From NCBI GenBank assembly GCA_017622795.1, contig JAGAQI010000063.1, positions 1 to 38,126 of the forward strand: a stretch of 38,126 nucleotides of DNA, read 5' to 3'. The stretch's first letter is position 1; each line of letters opens with the position of its first letter. Shown in pieces: positions 1 through 8,248 of the stretch. The notes below the pieces were generated by a model that ran no database searches, had not been told where the DNA came from, and saw only the letters and a program-made list of their open reading frames with translations. Position numbers and translations under genes: made by a program. This stretch comes from Lachnospiraceae bacterium (GTDB taxonomy: Bacteria; Bacillota; Clostridia; Lachnospirales; Lachnospiraceae).

Positions 1-16
1 GACTTGTATACAAGTC
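1..16. promoter_or_regulatory. 16-bp perfect palindrome, possible GntR-type operator
   Basis: The first 16 bases form a perfect inverted repeat whose core is TTGTATACAA. This core resembles operators of GntR-family regulators as I remember them. It is followed by CCTCTTTTTT, so it could equally be the tail of a terminator for a gene left of the window. A related but imperfect TGTATACA lies at 147-154, just after the -10 of the symporter gene, which makes an operator role more plausible. No regulator gene is visible nearby. Confidence 0.35.
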
Positions 17-141
17 CTCTTTTTTGTAAAGTTAATAAAAAACCTCGTTTTTTGTGAAAAATAAATAAAAATTATAAAAAAAAATGTCGAATTCCCGTGA
101 AAAATAACAAAAAAGTACTAGCTTTTTTATAAAACATGGAG

Positions 142-147
142 TATAAT
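142..147 (+). promoter_or_regulatory. -10 element of the GPH symporter promoter
   Basis: A perfect TATAAT lies at 142-147, about 70 bases before the symporter start. No good -35 hexamer is present 16-18 bases upstream; the upstream DNA is instead a long A/T-rich tract. That pattern suggests an activator- or UP-element-dependent promoter. A TGTATACA motif overlaps the expected transcription start. Confidence 0.45.
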
Positions 148-215
148 GTATACACGCTCTTACGAAATGTGTATGAGAAGGTACATATTAAATTACATTT
201 ATGGAGGATTTTGCA

Positions 216-1688
216 ATGGCAAAGAAAGAAGTTAAGAGAGACGCTAACGGTTTCCGTAAGTTTGGTATGCGTGACTGTCTTGCATATGCAGCAGGTGACC
301 TTGGCTGTAACATGAGTTTTGCATTAAAGAGTACAATGGCGTTGTTCTGGACACAGGTTATGGGTATGAGCGCATGGTATTCCCTGATGCTGATTGTAGT
401 TCAGGTTTGGGATGCTATCAATGACCCTATCATCGGCTCCATGGTAGACGCTGATCGCCATACATACAAACGTAATAAGTTCTTACAGTATATTTGGTTT
501 GGTTCCATTGGTCTTATTGTAGGTGGTGCCTGCTGTTTCCTTCCGTTCCCACAGGCTCCGGTATGGGCTAAGTTCATTATTTTTATTGCAGGTTATGTAA
601 TTTGGGATGCGTTCTACACCGTAGCTAACGTTCCTTATGGTTCTTTGTTATCCTTAATTTCCAAGGAACCGGCTGACCGTGCTTCTCTTTCTGCTTGGCG
701 TTCCATCGGTAGTATTGCAGGTAACATGTTACCAATGGTTCTGTTACCATTCCTTATTTACAATCCTGACCAGTCCTTAAACGGAACTAAGGTTTTCATT
801 ACTGCATTTATTATGGGTATTCTGGGATTCATCTGCTTCCAGTTCATGATTAAGAACACAGAAATCCGTGCAGAGCAGGAGATTAAGTTAAATGATGAAC
901 AGCCAAAGTTTAACGTAATCGAAGCAATGAAAAACTTCTGCAAGAACCGTCCTGCAGTAGGTGCTACTTTAGCTGCTATGGGTATGTTCATCGGTATGCA
1001 GGGTGCTGCTACCGCTATTACCGTAACTTTCCAGATTTACTTCAAAAATACACAGATTTCCGGTATCGTTTCCATGTTTTCCATGATTCCGATTGTTGTA
1101 TTTACACCACTTGCCCGTAAGATGGTAACAAAGTATGGTAAGAAGGAACTTTCTGTTGTAGGTTCCATCAGCTACATTGTTGGTGCTGCAATCCTTTTAT
1201 TAGCACCACTTGGTATTATCCCTGTTTCCGCAGGTAATACCGGACTTGACTTAATCATTTATGTTGTAGGTCAGTTGATTTGTTCTCTTGGTATGGGTAT
1301 TTACTCCACAGTATCCTGGGCAATGATGGGTGATGCTATCGATTACAACGAATGGAAGACCGGTAAGAGAGAAGAAGGTGTTGTTTATTCCTTACATTCT
1401 TTCTTCCGTAAGCTGGCTCAGGGTGTTGGTCCTGCAGTTGCTGTAGCTATTATGGGTACTATGGGTTATGTAAACAATGCAATTGATCCTGAAACAGGTG
1501 CTGAATTCATCGATGTAACCAAGATTGCTTGGGAGAATGCCGTACAGATTCGTGGCTTAGTAGGTATTCTTTACTTAGTAGCGGGTATCTTCTTATTTGT
1601 TGGTTTGGGTCTTGTTTACAACCTTGACAAGAAGACTCTTGCTCAGATGAACGAAGAGTTAGAGGCTAGAAAAACAAATGCTGAATAA
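216..1688 (+). CDS. GPH-family (glycoside-pentoside-hexuronide) sugar:cation symporter
   Basis: The 490-residue polytopic protein has about twelve hydrophobic segments. Family hallmarks are WDAINDP at residues 65-71, followed by a basic cytoplasmic loop, then NVPYGSLLSLIS and an ADRASLSAWR stretch. GPH proteins import oligosaccharides and glycosides such as melibiose, xylosides or arabinosides with Na+ or H+. An upstream in-frame ATG at 201 is rejected because the GGAGG at 203-207 would lie inside the gene; from 216 the spacing to it is right. The gene has its own -10 and a strong terminator, so it is probably transcribed alone. The neighbouring GH127 and GH27 enzymes lack signal peptides and would act on sugars this carrier brings in. 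The exact substrate cannot be read from sequence. Confidence 0.9.
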   Translation: MAKKEVKRDANGFRKFGMRDCLAYAAGDLGCNMSFALKSTMALFWTQVMGMSAWYSLMLIVVQVWDAINDPIIGSMVDADRHTYKRNKFLQYIWFGSIGLIVGGACCFLPFPQAPVWAKFIIFIAGYVIWDAFYTVANVPYGSLLSLISKEPADRASLSAWRSIGSIAGNMLPMVLLPFLIYNPDQSLNGTKVFITAFIMGILGFICFQFMIKNTEIRAEQEIKLNDEQPKFNVIEAMKNFCKNRPAVGATLAAMGMFIGMQGAATAITVTFQIYFKNTQISGIVSMFSMIPIVVFTPLARKMVTKYGKKELSVVGSISYIVGAAILLLAPLGIIPVSAGNTGLDLIIYVVGQLICSLGMGIYSTVSWAMMGDAIDYNEWKTGKREEGVVYSLHSFFRKLAQGVGPAVAVAIMGTMGYVNNAIDPETGAEFIDVTKIAWENAVQIRGLVGILYLVAGIFLFVGLGLVYNLDKKTLAQMNEELEARKTNAE

Positions 1689-1710
1689 ATAGTAATTATT
1701 AAGTAAGTGT

Positions 1711-1752
1711 ATCCCGTGGGATTTTCGTGTGAAAATCTCACGGGATTTTTTC
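1711..1752 (+). terminator. Rho-independent terminator after the symporter gene
   Basis: A 16-bp stem with one G-T wobble (1711-1726 with 1731-1746) and a GTGT loop is followed by a T-rich tail. It closes the symporter transcript and separates it from the acyltransferase gene. Confidence 0.9.
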
Positions 1753-1825
1753 ATACCCTTGTTTTTAATAAAAGAAAATGATAGCATAATGGTAAGAATA
1801 TAATTATAGTAGAGGAGAATCCGTC

Positions 1826-2866
1826 ATGCAGAATCAGAAAAAAGCACGTTATGCATCATTGGATGGTTTACGGGCAATTGCAGCTCTTGGAGTGGTGGTA
1901 CTTCATGTAAAGCAGGAATGTGATTATGAAATCGCAGGATTTTGGTATCAGAGATTTGTTTCTTCCCTGACACATCTGCCGTTACTGTTTATGATAATAT
2001 CCGGTTTTTGTATGTGCTGCGGATATTATGAAAAAATAAAGGAAAACAGAATATCCCTAACAGAGTTTTATACCCGGCGCTATCAAAGAGTTTGGCCGTA
2101 TTTTGCACTTTTGGTAGTGATGGATTTGTTGCTCGGTTTTAGCAAAGAAGCGTTAATAGAAGCTTTTGCGGATCTGACCCTGACATATGCATTACTTCCG
2201 AATTATAAAATGTCCATTCTGGGAGTAGCCTGGACACTGGGTGTAATCTTCTTGTTTTACATATTGTTTCCGTTTTTCTGTTTTTTAATAAAAGACAAAC
2301 GGACTGCATGGTTTACTCTGGCGGTTACAATCCTGTATCAGGTGGTCTGTGTTCATTACTTTATGGATTCTGCCCATGTGGTGGCGGGTTATAAGGCGAA
2401 ATTGAATATTTTATATTGCGCGGTCTATTTTGTGGCCGGTGGTATTATCTACTTATACCGGGAAGTAATCAGCACCTGGGTGGCAAAATACCGTTGGGGT
2501 GTCTTGGGTATTTTCTTTGTACTGTGGGTTCTCTATTACCGGATACCGTTTCCGGAAGAAATACACGGACTGTGGCTGGCGGCCTTTTTTGCATTGCTTC
2601 TTTGTTATGCCATCGGTACTGACGGTAAAGTGCTGAATAACAAAGGGATGCACTTTGTAGGTGATATCAGCATGGAGATTTACTTATGCCATTTTGGTAT
2701 CCTTCGCATTGCGGAAAAAATCGGATTAAAATATTGGTTTGGAAATGGTGTGACAGCCTATTTATTTACCTGTCTGTTCACCATAGTAGGTGCAGTTACT
2801 TTTTCTGCCTGTGCGAAAAAAGTGTTATATGTGATTGGAAAGAGAATAGAAAGGAAACGTGTATGA
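1826..2866 (+). CDS. Acyltransferase-3 family integral membrane protein
   Basis: The 346-residue protein carries the N-terminal signature of acyltransferase family 3: SLDGLRAIAALGVVVLH, where His27 is the conserved residue of this family. About nine or ten hydrophobic segments follow, including a C-terminal EIYLCHFGIL segment. Members O-acetylate or otherwise acylate exported polysaccharides, lipids or cell-wall sugars using a cytoplasmic acyl donor. A GAGGAG ribosome site precedes the start by 8 bases. The stop overlaps the start of the GH127 gene by 4 bases (ATGA), so the two are translationally coupled. That pairing with a cytosolic glycosidase is unusual. The acceptor is unknown. Confidence 0.85.
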   Translation: MQNQKKARYASLDGLRAIAALGVVVLHVKQECDYEIAGFWYQRFVSSLTHLPLLFMIISGFCMCCGYYEKIKENRISLTEFYTRRYQRVWPYFALLVVMDLLLGFSKEALIEAFADLTLTYALLPNYKMSILGVAWTLGVIFLFYILFPFFCFLIKDKRTAWFTLAVTILYQVVCVHYFMDSAHVVAGYKAKLNILYCAVYFVAGGIIYLYREVISTWVAKYRWGVLGIFFVLWVLYYRIPFPEEIHGLWLAAFFALLLCYAIGTDGKVLNNKGMHFVGDISMEIYLCHFGILRIAEKIGLKYWFGNGVTAYLFTCLFTIVGAVTFSACAKKVLYVIGKRIERKRV

Positions 2867-4824
2867 GTCATTTACTGAAAAACTTTAAGCTGAAAGATAA
2901 CTTCTTCGGCAAATACGAAAAACTGGTGGTAGAACAGGTGATTCCATATCAGGAAAAAGCCTTGCGGGATGAAATTCCGGAGGCAGAAAAGAGCCATGCT
3001 ATCGAAAACTTCCGGCAGGCAGCAAAAATGCTGGCAGAAGGAACATGTGATGGGGAATTTTACGGCATGGTGTTTCAGGATTCCGACGTGGCAAAATGGC
3101 TGGAGGCAGCAGCGTATTCGCTGGTGAATCATCCGGATAAGGAGCTGGAAACAAGAGCGGATGAAATCATTGCTCTTATCGGCAGTGCCCAGCACAAAGA
3201 TGGTTATTTAAATACATATTTTACGGTAAAAGAACCGGATAAGAAGTGGACAAATCTGCAGGAAGCCCATGAGCTTTATTGTGCCGGTCATTTGATTGAG
3301 GCGGCAGTGGCATATTATGAAGCTACCGGCAAGGACAGTTTACTGAACATTATGAAGAAAAATGCGGACTGCATTTATAAACGGTTTGTGGAAGAAAAAG
3401 CAGAAGGTTATCCGGGGCATCCGGAAATTGAGCTTGCCCTGATGCGGCTGTATGAAGCAACAGGAGAAAAGAAGCATCTGGAACTGGCGGCGCATTTTAT
3501 CAATATCCGGGGTGTGGATGCGGATTTTTATAAAAAAGAGACGGCAAGAAAAGGCTGGCAGGTTTGGGGCATGAATGCAGACGATACGGAGTATGCTCAA
3601 AACCAGGCGCCGGTACGGGAGCTAACCAAAGCCACCGGTCATTCGGTACGGGCGGTGTATTTATATACCGGTATGGCTCATCTGGCGGCAGAAACCGGAG
3701 ATGAAGGTCTGGTTCGCGCATGCGAGGTATTGTGGGACAATATCACAAAACAACGCATGTATGTTACCGGCGGTATCGGGTCCACCAACTTAGGCGAGGC
3801 CTTTACCAAGGATTATAACCTGCCGAATGATACAGCCTATGCAGAAACCTGTGCTTCCATCGGTTTGATGTTTTTTGCAAGAAGAATGCTGAACATAAAG
3901 AAGGACAGCCGTTACGCAGATGAAATGGAACGTGCTCTATATAATACGGTGTTGGCCGGTATGCAGCTAGACGGTAAAAGGTTCTTTTATGTTAATCCGT
4001 TGGAAGTAATTCCTGGAATTTCCGGTGAGGCTGTAACTCACCGCCATACCCTGCCGCAGCGTCCGAAGTGGTTTGGCTGTGCATGCTGTCCTCCGAACGT
4101 GGCAAGAACCCTGACCTCCATTGCAGAGTATGCCTGGAGTGAAACCGAAAATACCGTATTTTCCCACCTGTATGTAGGCGGAGAACTGGATTTAATGGAT
4201 AGTAAAGGGGCAAAGCTTCATGTGGAAACCGGTTATCCTTATGATACTAATGTGGTATATCGGGTAGAAACAAAGGAAGAGCAGACTGTAAACTTTACCT
4301 TGGCTATCCGTCTGCCGGGTTGGTGTAAAAAAATCAATGTGAAGGTAAATGATGCGACGGTTTGCATGAAAACGGAAGAGCGCGGCATAGAGGTAACCAA
4401 GGAGGTGCGTCTGGAAAACGGATACCTTTATATTTCCAGGGAATTTGCAGACGGTGATACGATCAACTGCTATTTCAGCATGCACGGAGAGCGCATTTAC
4501 GCGAATCCTGCCATCGCGGCCAATAACGGCAAAGTGGCACTGCGCCGTGGCCCATTGATTTATTGTGTGGAAGGTGTAGATAACGAAGAAGACGTACTGG
4601 GACTTTCTGTGTGCGACGGCAAGATTGCTACAGAAGCGTATCAGCCGGAACTGCTTGGCGGTGTCCGGGTATTGAAGGTGCCGGGAGTCCGCGCAAAGCG
4701 TACCGATGATTTGTATCTTTCCAAAAAGCCGGAGCAGGAGAGAGTAACTATTACAGCCATTCCTTATTATGCTTGGGGTAACCGGGGACTAAATGAAATG
4801 AGGGTATGGTTGCCGGAGGCATAA
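2863..4824 (+). CDS. GH127 family glycoside hydrolase, beta-L-arabinofuranosidase type (DUF1680)
   Basis: The 653-residue protein has the usual length for GH127. The metal and catalytic residues of the family are all present: Glu328 and Cys330 in AETCASIG, and Cys406, Cys408 and Cys409 in GCACCPPNVAR. Their spacing matches HypBA1 of Bifidobacterium as I remember it (Glu338, Cys340, Cys415, Cys417, Cys418), where a zinc-bound cysteine is the nucleophile. No signal peptide is seen, so the enzyme is cytoplasmic. The family removes terminal beta-L-arabinofuranose, for example from hydroxyproline-linked arabino-oligosaccharides. I start it at 2863 because the longer reading begins inside the acyltransferase gene; 2863 gives a 4-base overlap with that gene. 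The predicted partners are the symporter and the GH27 enzyme. Activity on another furanoside cannot be excluded. Confidence 0.88.
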   Translation: MSHLLKNFKLKDNFFGKYEKLVVEQVIPYQEKALRDEIPEAEKSHAIENFRQAAKMLAEGTCDGEFYGMVFQDSDVAKWLEAAAYSLVNHPDKELETRADEIIALIGSAQHKDGYLNTYFTVKEPDKKWTNLQEAHELYCAGHLIEAAVAYYEATGKDSLLNIMKKNADCIYKRFVEEKAEGYPGHPEIELALMRLYEATGEKKHLELAAHFINIRGVDADFYKKETARKGWQVWGMNADDTEYAQNQAPVRELTKATGHSVRAVYLYTGMAHLAAETGDEGLVRACEVLWDNITKQRMYVTGGIGSTNLGEAFTKDYNLPNDTAYAETCASIGLMFFARRMLNIKKDSRYADEMERALYNTVLAGMQLDGKRFFYVNPLEVIPGISGEAVTHRHTLPQRPKWFGCACCPPNVARTLTSIAEYAWSETENTVFSHLYVGGELDLMDSKGAKLHVETGYPYDTNVVYRVETKEEQTVNFTLAIRLPGWCKKINVKVNDATVCMKTEERGIEVTKEVRLENGYLYISREFADGDTINCYFSMHGERIYANPAIAANNGKVALRRGPLIYCVEGVDNEEDVLGLSVCDGKIATEAYQPELLGGVRVLKVPGVRAKRTDDLYLSKKPEQERVTITAIPYYAWGNRGLNEMRVWLPEA

Positions 4825-4843
4825 AAGAACGGAAAATAAGATA

Positions 4844-4872
4844 TTGTGTAAGGTACAGCAATTTGATATAAT
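4844..4872 (+). promoter_or_regulatory. Promoter for the GH27 gene
   Basis: TTGTGT at 4844-4849, a 17-base spacer and TATAAT at 4867-4872 preceded by TGA (extended -10). It lies 35 bases before the GH27 start, so this gene can be transcribed independently of GH127. Confidence 0.7.
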
Positions 4873-4907
4873 AAACCAAAATTCTATTTCGATTTCGGAG
4901 GAGTAAC

Positions 4908-6167
4908 ATGAAAGCATTAACCGCGCCTATGGGCTGGAACAGCTGGGACTGCTACGGTGCAGCAGTTACCGAAGACATTGTAAGACAGAATGCCGATTTT
5001 ATGGCAAAGCATTTAAAGCAGTATGGATGGGATACCGTTGTGGTAGATATCCAGTGGTATGAGCCAAACGCCATCAATAACGAGTATCGTCCTTTTGCGG
5101 ATGTGTGTGTGGATGAGTATTCCCGCGTAATTCCCGCAGAAAACCGTTTCCCGTCTGCGGCAGGCGGCAAGGGTTTTGCACCGCTTGCTGAGTATGTGCA
5201 TTCCCTGGGACTTAAGTTTGGTATTCACATTATGCGTGGTATTCCCCGTCAGGCAGTACATCAGAATTTAAAGATTAAGGGTACTAATAAGACCGCCAGA
5301 GAAGTGGCAAAGACCAACAGCATCTGCCACTGGAACATGGATATGTACGGCGTGGACCCTCATAAGGAAGGTGCAAGAGCGTACTATGACAGCATTTTCG
5401 AGCTGTACGCTTCCTGGGGCGTAGACTTTATTAAGTGTGACGATATTGCCAGAGAACTGCCTCACGAAGAAGAAGAGCTGGTAATGTTAAGTGAAGCCCT
5501 GCACGGCTGTGGCAGAGAAATGATTTTAAGTCTGTCTCCGGGACCTGCGCTCCTTGAAAAGGCTGAGCTTTACAAGCAGGTAGCCAACATGTGGCGTATT
5601 ACCGACGATTTCTGGGACAAGTGGGAGCTTCTCTATGACATGTTTTCCCGTGCGGAAAAGTGGTGTACCCATACCGGCGCCGGTCACTGGCCGGATGCGG
5701 ATATGTTGCCGGTTGGTGCAATTTTACAGGTATATAATAAAGATGCCTGGACCAAGTTTACCGAGGACGAGCAGATTACCATGATGAGCCTTTGGTGTAT
5801 TTTCCGCTCTCCGCTTATGATTGGCGGTGAAATGACGAAGTTTGATAAGTTTACCATGGACTTACTTACCAACGAAGGCATCTTAAAGATGCATCGCAAT
5901 GCCCGTCATTCCCATCAGGTTTGGAGAAAGAAAGTGGATGGCATCGAGCATATTGTCTGGACAGCTATGGACTGTGACGGCGGTCAGTATGTGGCAGTGT
6001 TTAACGCAGGCGACGAAGACAGCAATATTAAGGTAAATCTTGCCGAGTTGGAAATCTACGACGATGTTAAGGGTATCGAGCTTTGGAGCGGGGATGCAGT
6101 AGAAGCTTCCGAAGTGCTTCCTGTAGCAGTAAAGTCTCACGGCGCAAAGGTATTTTTCTTCGCATAA
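4908..6167 (+). CDS. GH27-family glycosidase (alpha-galactosidase / beta-L-arabinopyranosidase type)
   Basis: The 419-residue protein begins with PMGWNSWDCYG, the classic GH27 opening. Asp178 in DFIKCDDI is the expected nucleophile and Asp234 in WRITDDFWD the expected acid/base, four residues after Arg230 as in human alpha-galactosidase A. A TIM barrel should occupy roughly residues 1-310 and a beta domain the remainder. The usual WNDPDM segment reads WPDADM here and the region around residues 110-145 is atypical, so substrate preference may differ from a standard alpha-galactosidase. There is no signal peptide, which implies a cytoplasmic enzyme. With the GH127 gene next to it, terminal alpha-galactose or beta-L-arabinopyranose on arabinose-rich plant glycans is the likely target (inference). 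GGAGGAG lies 6 bases before the start. Confidence 0.85.
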   Translation: MKALTAPMGWNSWDCYGAAVTEDIVRQNADFMAKHLKQYGWDTVVVDIQWYEPNAINNEYRPFADVCVDEYSRVIPAENRFPSAAGGKGFAPLAEYVHSLGLKFGIHIMRGIPRQAVHQNLKIKGTNKTAREVAKTNSICHWNMDMYGVDPHKEGARAYYDSIFELYASWGVDFIKCDDIARELPHEEEELVMLSEALHGCGREMILSLSPGPALLEKAELYKQVANMWRITDDFWDKWELLYDMFSRAEKWCTHTGAGHWPDADMLPVGAILQVYNKDAWTKFTEDEQITMMSLWCIFRSPLMIGGEMTKFDKFTMDLLTNEGILKMHRNARHSHQVWRKKVDGIEHIVWTAMDCDGGQYVAVFNAGDEDSNIKVNLAELEIYDDVKGIELWSGDAVEASEVLPVAVKSHGAKVFFFA

Positions 6168-6187
6168 GATAATTGTAATTTGATTCA

Positions 6188-6235
6188 AAATCCGTTATAC
6201 TATGTACGTTGTATATAGTATGGCGGATTTTTTTT
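6188..6235 (+). terminator. Rho-independent terminator after the GH27 gene
   Basis: A stem of about 16 bp with two G-T pairs (6188-6203 with 6215-6230) is followed by eight T residues counting the last stem bases. Confidence 0.85.
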
Positions 6236-6269
6236 CGTCCACTAATTTTTGAAAGAGAGGTAACGTGTC

Positions 6270-6503
6270 ATGATCAATCCAATGTCCATGATGAAAATGA
6301 TGCAGGCAAAAAATAAATTTACTGAGAATCATCCGAAGTTTGTGCAGTTCTTAAGCGCGGCTTTTTCCGGCGGAATCGAAGAGGATACCATTATTGAAAT
6401 ATCCGTGGAAAAACCGGGGCAGAATAGAATTACATCCAATATTAAGGTTAAGCAGAGTGATTTGGAGCTTTTGGAAGAACTTAAGAATCTGACAGGGAAA
6501 TAA
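6270..6503 (+). CDS. Small conserved protein of unknown function
   Basis: This gene encodes 77 residues with a methionine-rich start (MINPMSMMKMMQAKNKF), then a segment of predicted beta character and a C-terminal LELLEELKNLTG helix. There is no membrane segment and no recognised motif. GAGAGG lies about ten bases upstream of the ATG. It lies 36 bases before the DUF1622 gene and is probably the first gene of the unit that includes hflX. Codon use and the ribosome site make it a real gene. I do not recognise a function. Confidence 0.7.
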   Translation: MINPMSMMKMMQAKNKFTENHPKFVQFLSAAFSGGIEEDTIIEISVEKPGQNRITSNIKVKQSDLELLEELKNLTGK

Positions 6504-6539
6504 GAGCAGGAATTTATACTTGCAGGAGGAGTTTAAGTT

Positions 6540-6917
6540 ATGGAATTAATACACATTTTAGAAACCGCACTGGAGTATCTGGTGCAGTTTGCGATTGTTA
6601 TTTTCGAGTTTATCGGTGTGGGAATCATTATTTATTCCGGCATCAAAGGATTTATCGGTTATGTGAGCCGTTCGCCGAAAATGAAAATCACACTGGCCCA
6701 GGGCCTTGCCATCGGATTAGAATTTAAGCTTGGCAGCGAGATTTTAAAGACGGTTATTGTAAGAGACTGGACAGAAATTGCCACTGTAGCAGGCATTATT
6801 GCATTAAGAGCTGCCTTGACCTTTTTGATTCATTGGGAAATCAAAGAAGAAAATAAGGACATGCAGGAGCAGGAGGAACGGCAGAAGGTAGAAGAGGCTG
6901 CAGAACAAGAGGAGTAA
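6540..6917 (+). CDS. DUF1622-family small membrane protein
   Basis: The protein has 125 residues with hydrophobic segments near residues 14-40 and 79-98 and an amphipathic stretch in between. The order of the VIFEFIGVGIIIYSG segment, the LAQGLAIGLEFKLGSEILKT loop and a C-terminal membrane helix is characteristic of DUF1622. The last 25 residues are a charged Glu/Gln-rich tail. The biochemical role of the family is unknown. GGAGGAG precedes the start by seven bases, and hflX begins six bases after the stop. Confidence 0.8.
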   Translation: MELIHILETALEYLVQFAIVIFEFIGVGIIIYSGIKGFIGYVSRSPKMKITLAQGLAIGLEFKLGSEILKTVIVRDWTEIATVAGIIALRAALTFLIHWEIKEENKDMQEQEERQKVEEAAEQEE

Positions 6918-6923
6918 AATTTT

Positions 6924-8204
6924 ATGGCTGAATTATATAACATGGAGGAAGTGGCGGAACGCTTAATTTTGGTTGGCGTAGCCACTGCTGAAAACGATGA
7001 TACAAAGGAATCCCTGGAGGAACTTAAGGAACTGGTGAAAACCGCCGGTGCAGAAACGGTGGCCATGGTAATCCAAAACCGGGAAAAGCCGCATCCGGGA
7101 ACCTATCTTGGTAAAGGAAAAATTGAAGAAGTACTGCTTTTGGTGCAGGAACTTTCCGCAGACGGCATTGTTTGCGATGATGAACTTTCTCCTGCCCAAA
7201 TGAAAAATTTAGAGGATGCCTTGGGTTGCAAAATCATGGACCGAACCATGGTTATTTTGGATATTTTTGCACAGCATGCGTCCACCAGAGAGGGTAAGAT
7301 TCAGGTAGAACTGGCACAGTTGAAGTACCGTTCTTCCAGACTTATCGGTATGGGTAATGTGTTATCGCGACTGGGTGGCGGAATTGGTACCAGAGGTCCC
7401 GGTGAAAAGAAGCTGGAGATGGACCGTCGTTTAATCCGCGACCGCATTTCACAGCTGGGAAGAGAACTGGACGATGTAGTTAAGGCCCGTGAGGTGGCAA
7501 GATCTGCCCGTAGCAAGAACCCGATTCCGGTAGTTTCCATTGTGGGGTACACCAACGCAGGAAAGTCCACGTTGCTGAATTACTTAACCAATGCCGGGGT
7601 TATCGAAGAAGACAAGCTCTTTGCAACCCTGGACCCAACTACCAGAAATTTAACCCTGCCAAGCGGTCAGCAGATTCTGCTTACCGATACAGTTGGATTT
7701 GTAAGAAAGCTTCCGCACCACTTAATTGATGCGTTCCGCTCCACATTAGAGGAGGCAAAATATGCGGATATTATTCTGCATGTGGTGGATGCTTCCAATC
7801 CGGACTGTTACAAACACATGCATGTGGTATATGAGACTCTGCGAAATCTCGGTGTGGAAGATAAAAAGGTAATTACCATTTTTAACAAGCAGGATATTTA
7901 CAGGGAAAAGATCGCAAACGGTGAAATCGAAGAGGAAGTACGTAAAGACTTAAAGGCAGATGAAACCGTAAAAATGGCGGCAAAACTCGGGGAAGGCACC
8001 GAGGAATTGTTGGAAATTTTAGAGAGAATCCTTCGGGAAAGCAAGGTGCTTTTAGAGCATGTGTTTCCATATACGGAAACTTCTAAGATTCAGGTCATCC
8101 GCAAATACGGTCAGCTTTTGGAGGAAGAGTATCAGGCAGAGGGTACTTATGTAAAGGCGTATGTGCCGAAGGAAATTTATTTGCAGTTGTTTAAAGGAGA
8201 GTAA
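6924..8204 (+). CDS. hflX: Ribosome-associated GTPase HflX
   Basis: The 426-residue protein has the HflX N-terminal domain and the GGGIGTRGPGEKKLEMDRR signature before the G domain. G1 is GYTNAGKS at residues 208-215, G3 is DTVGF at 255-259 and G4 is NKQD at 321-324. HflX binds the 50S subunit and splits stalled or stress-inactivated ribosomes. The length fits the family. The gene is six bases behind the DUF1622 gene and shares its transcript. The start at 6924 is preceded by only a weak GAGG, consistent with translational coupling. Confidence 0.96.
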   Translation: MAELYNMEEVAERLILVGVATAENDDTKESLEELKELVKTAGAETVAMVIQNREKPHPGTYLGKGKIEEVLLLVQELSADGIVCDDELSPAQMKNLEDALGCKIMDRTMVILDIFAQHASTREGKIQVELAQLKYRSSRLIGMGNVLSRLGGGIGTRGPGEKKLEMDRRLIRDRISQLGRELDDVVKAREVARSARSKNPIPVVSIVGYTNAGKSTLLNYLTNAGVIEEDKLFATLDPTTRNLTLPSGQQILLTDTVGFVRKLPHHLIDAFRSTLEEAKYADIILHVVDASNPDCYKHMHVVYETLRNLGVEDKKVITIFNKQDIYREKIANGEIEEEVRKDLKADETVKMAAKLGEGTEELLEILERILRESKVLLEHVFPYTETSKIQVIRKYGQLLEEEYQAEGTYVKAYVPKEIYLQLFKGE

Positions 8205-8248
8205 AGTAACGGGTAGAATGATTCAAGAGTACGAGGAGATTAAATATC

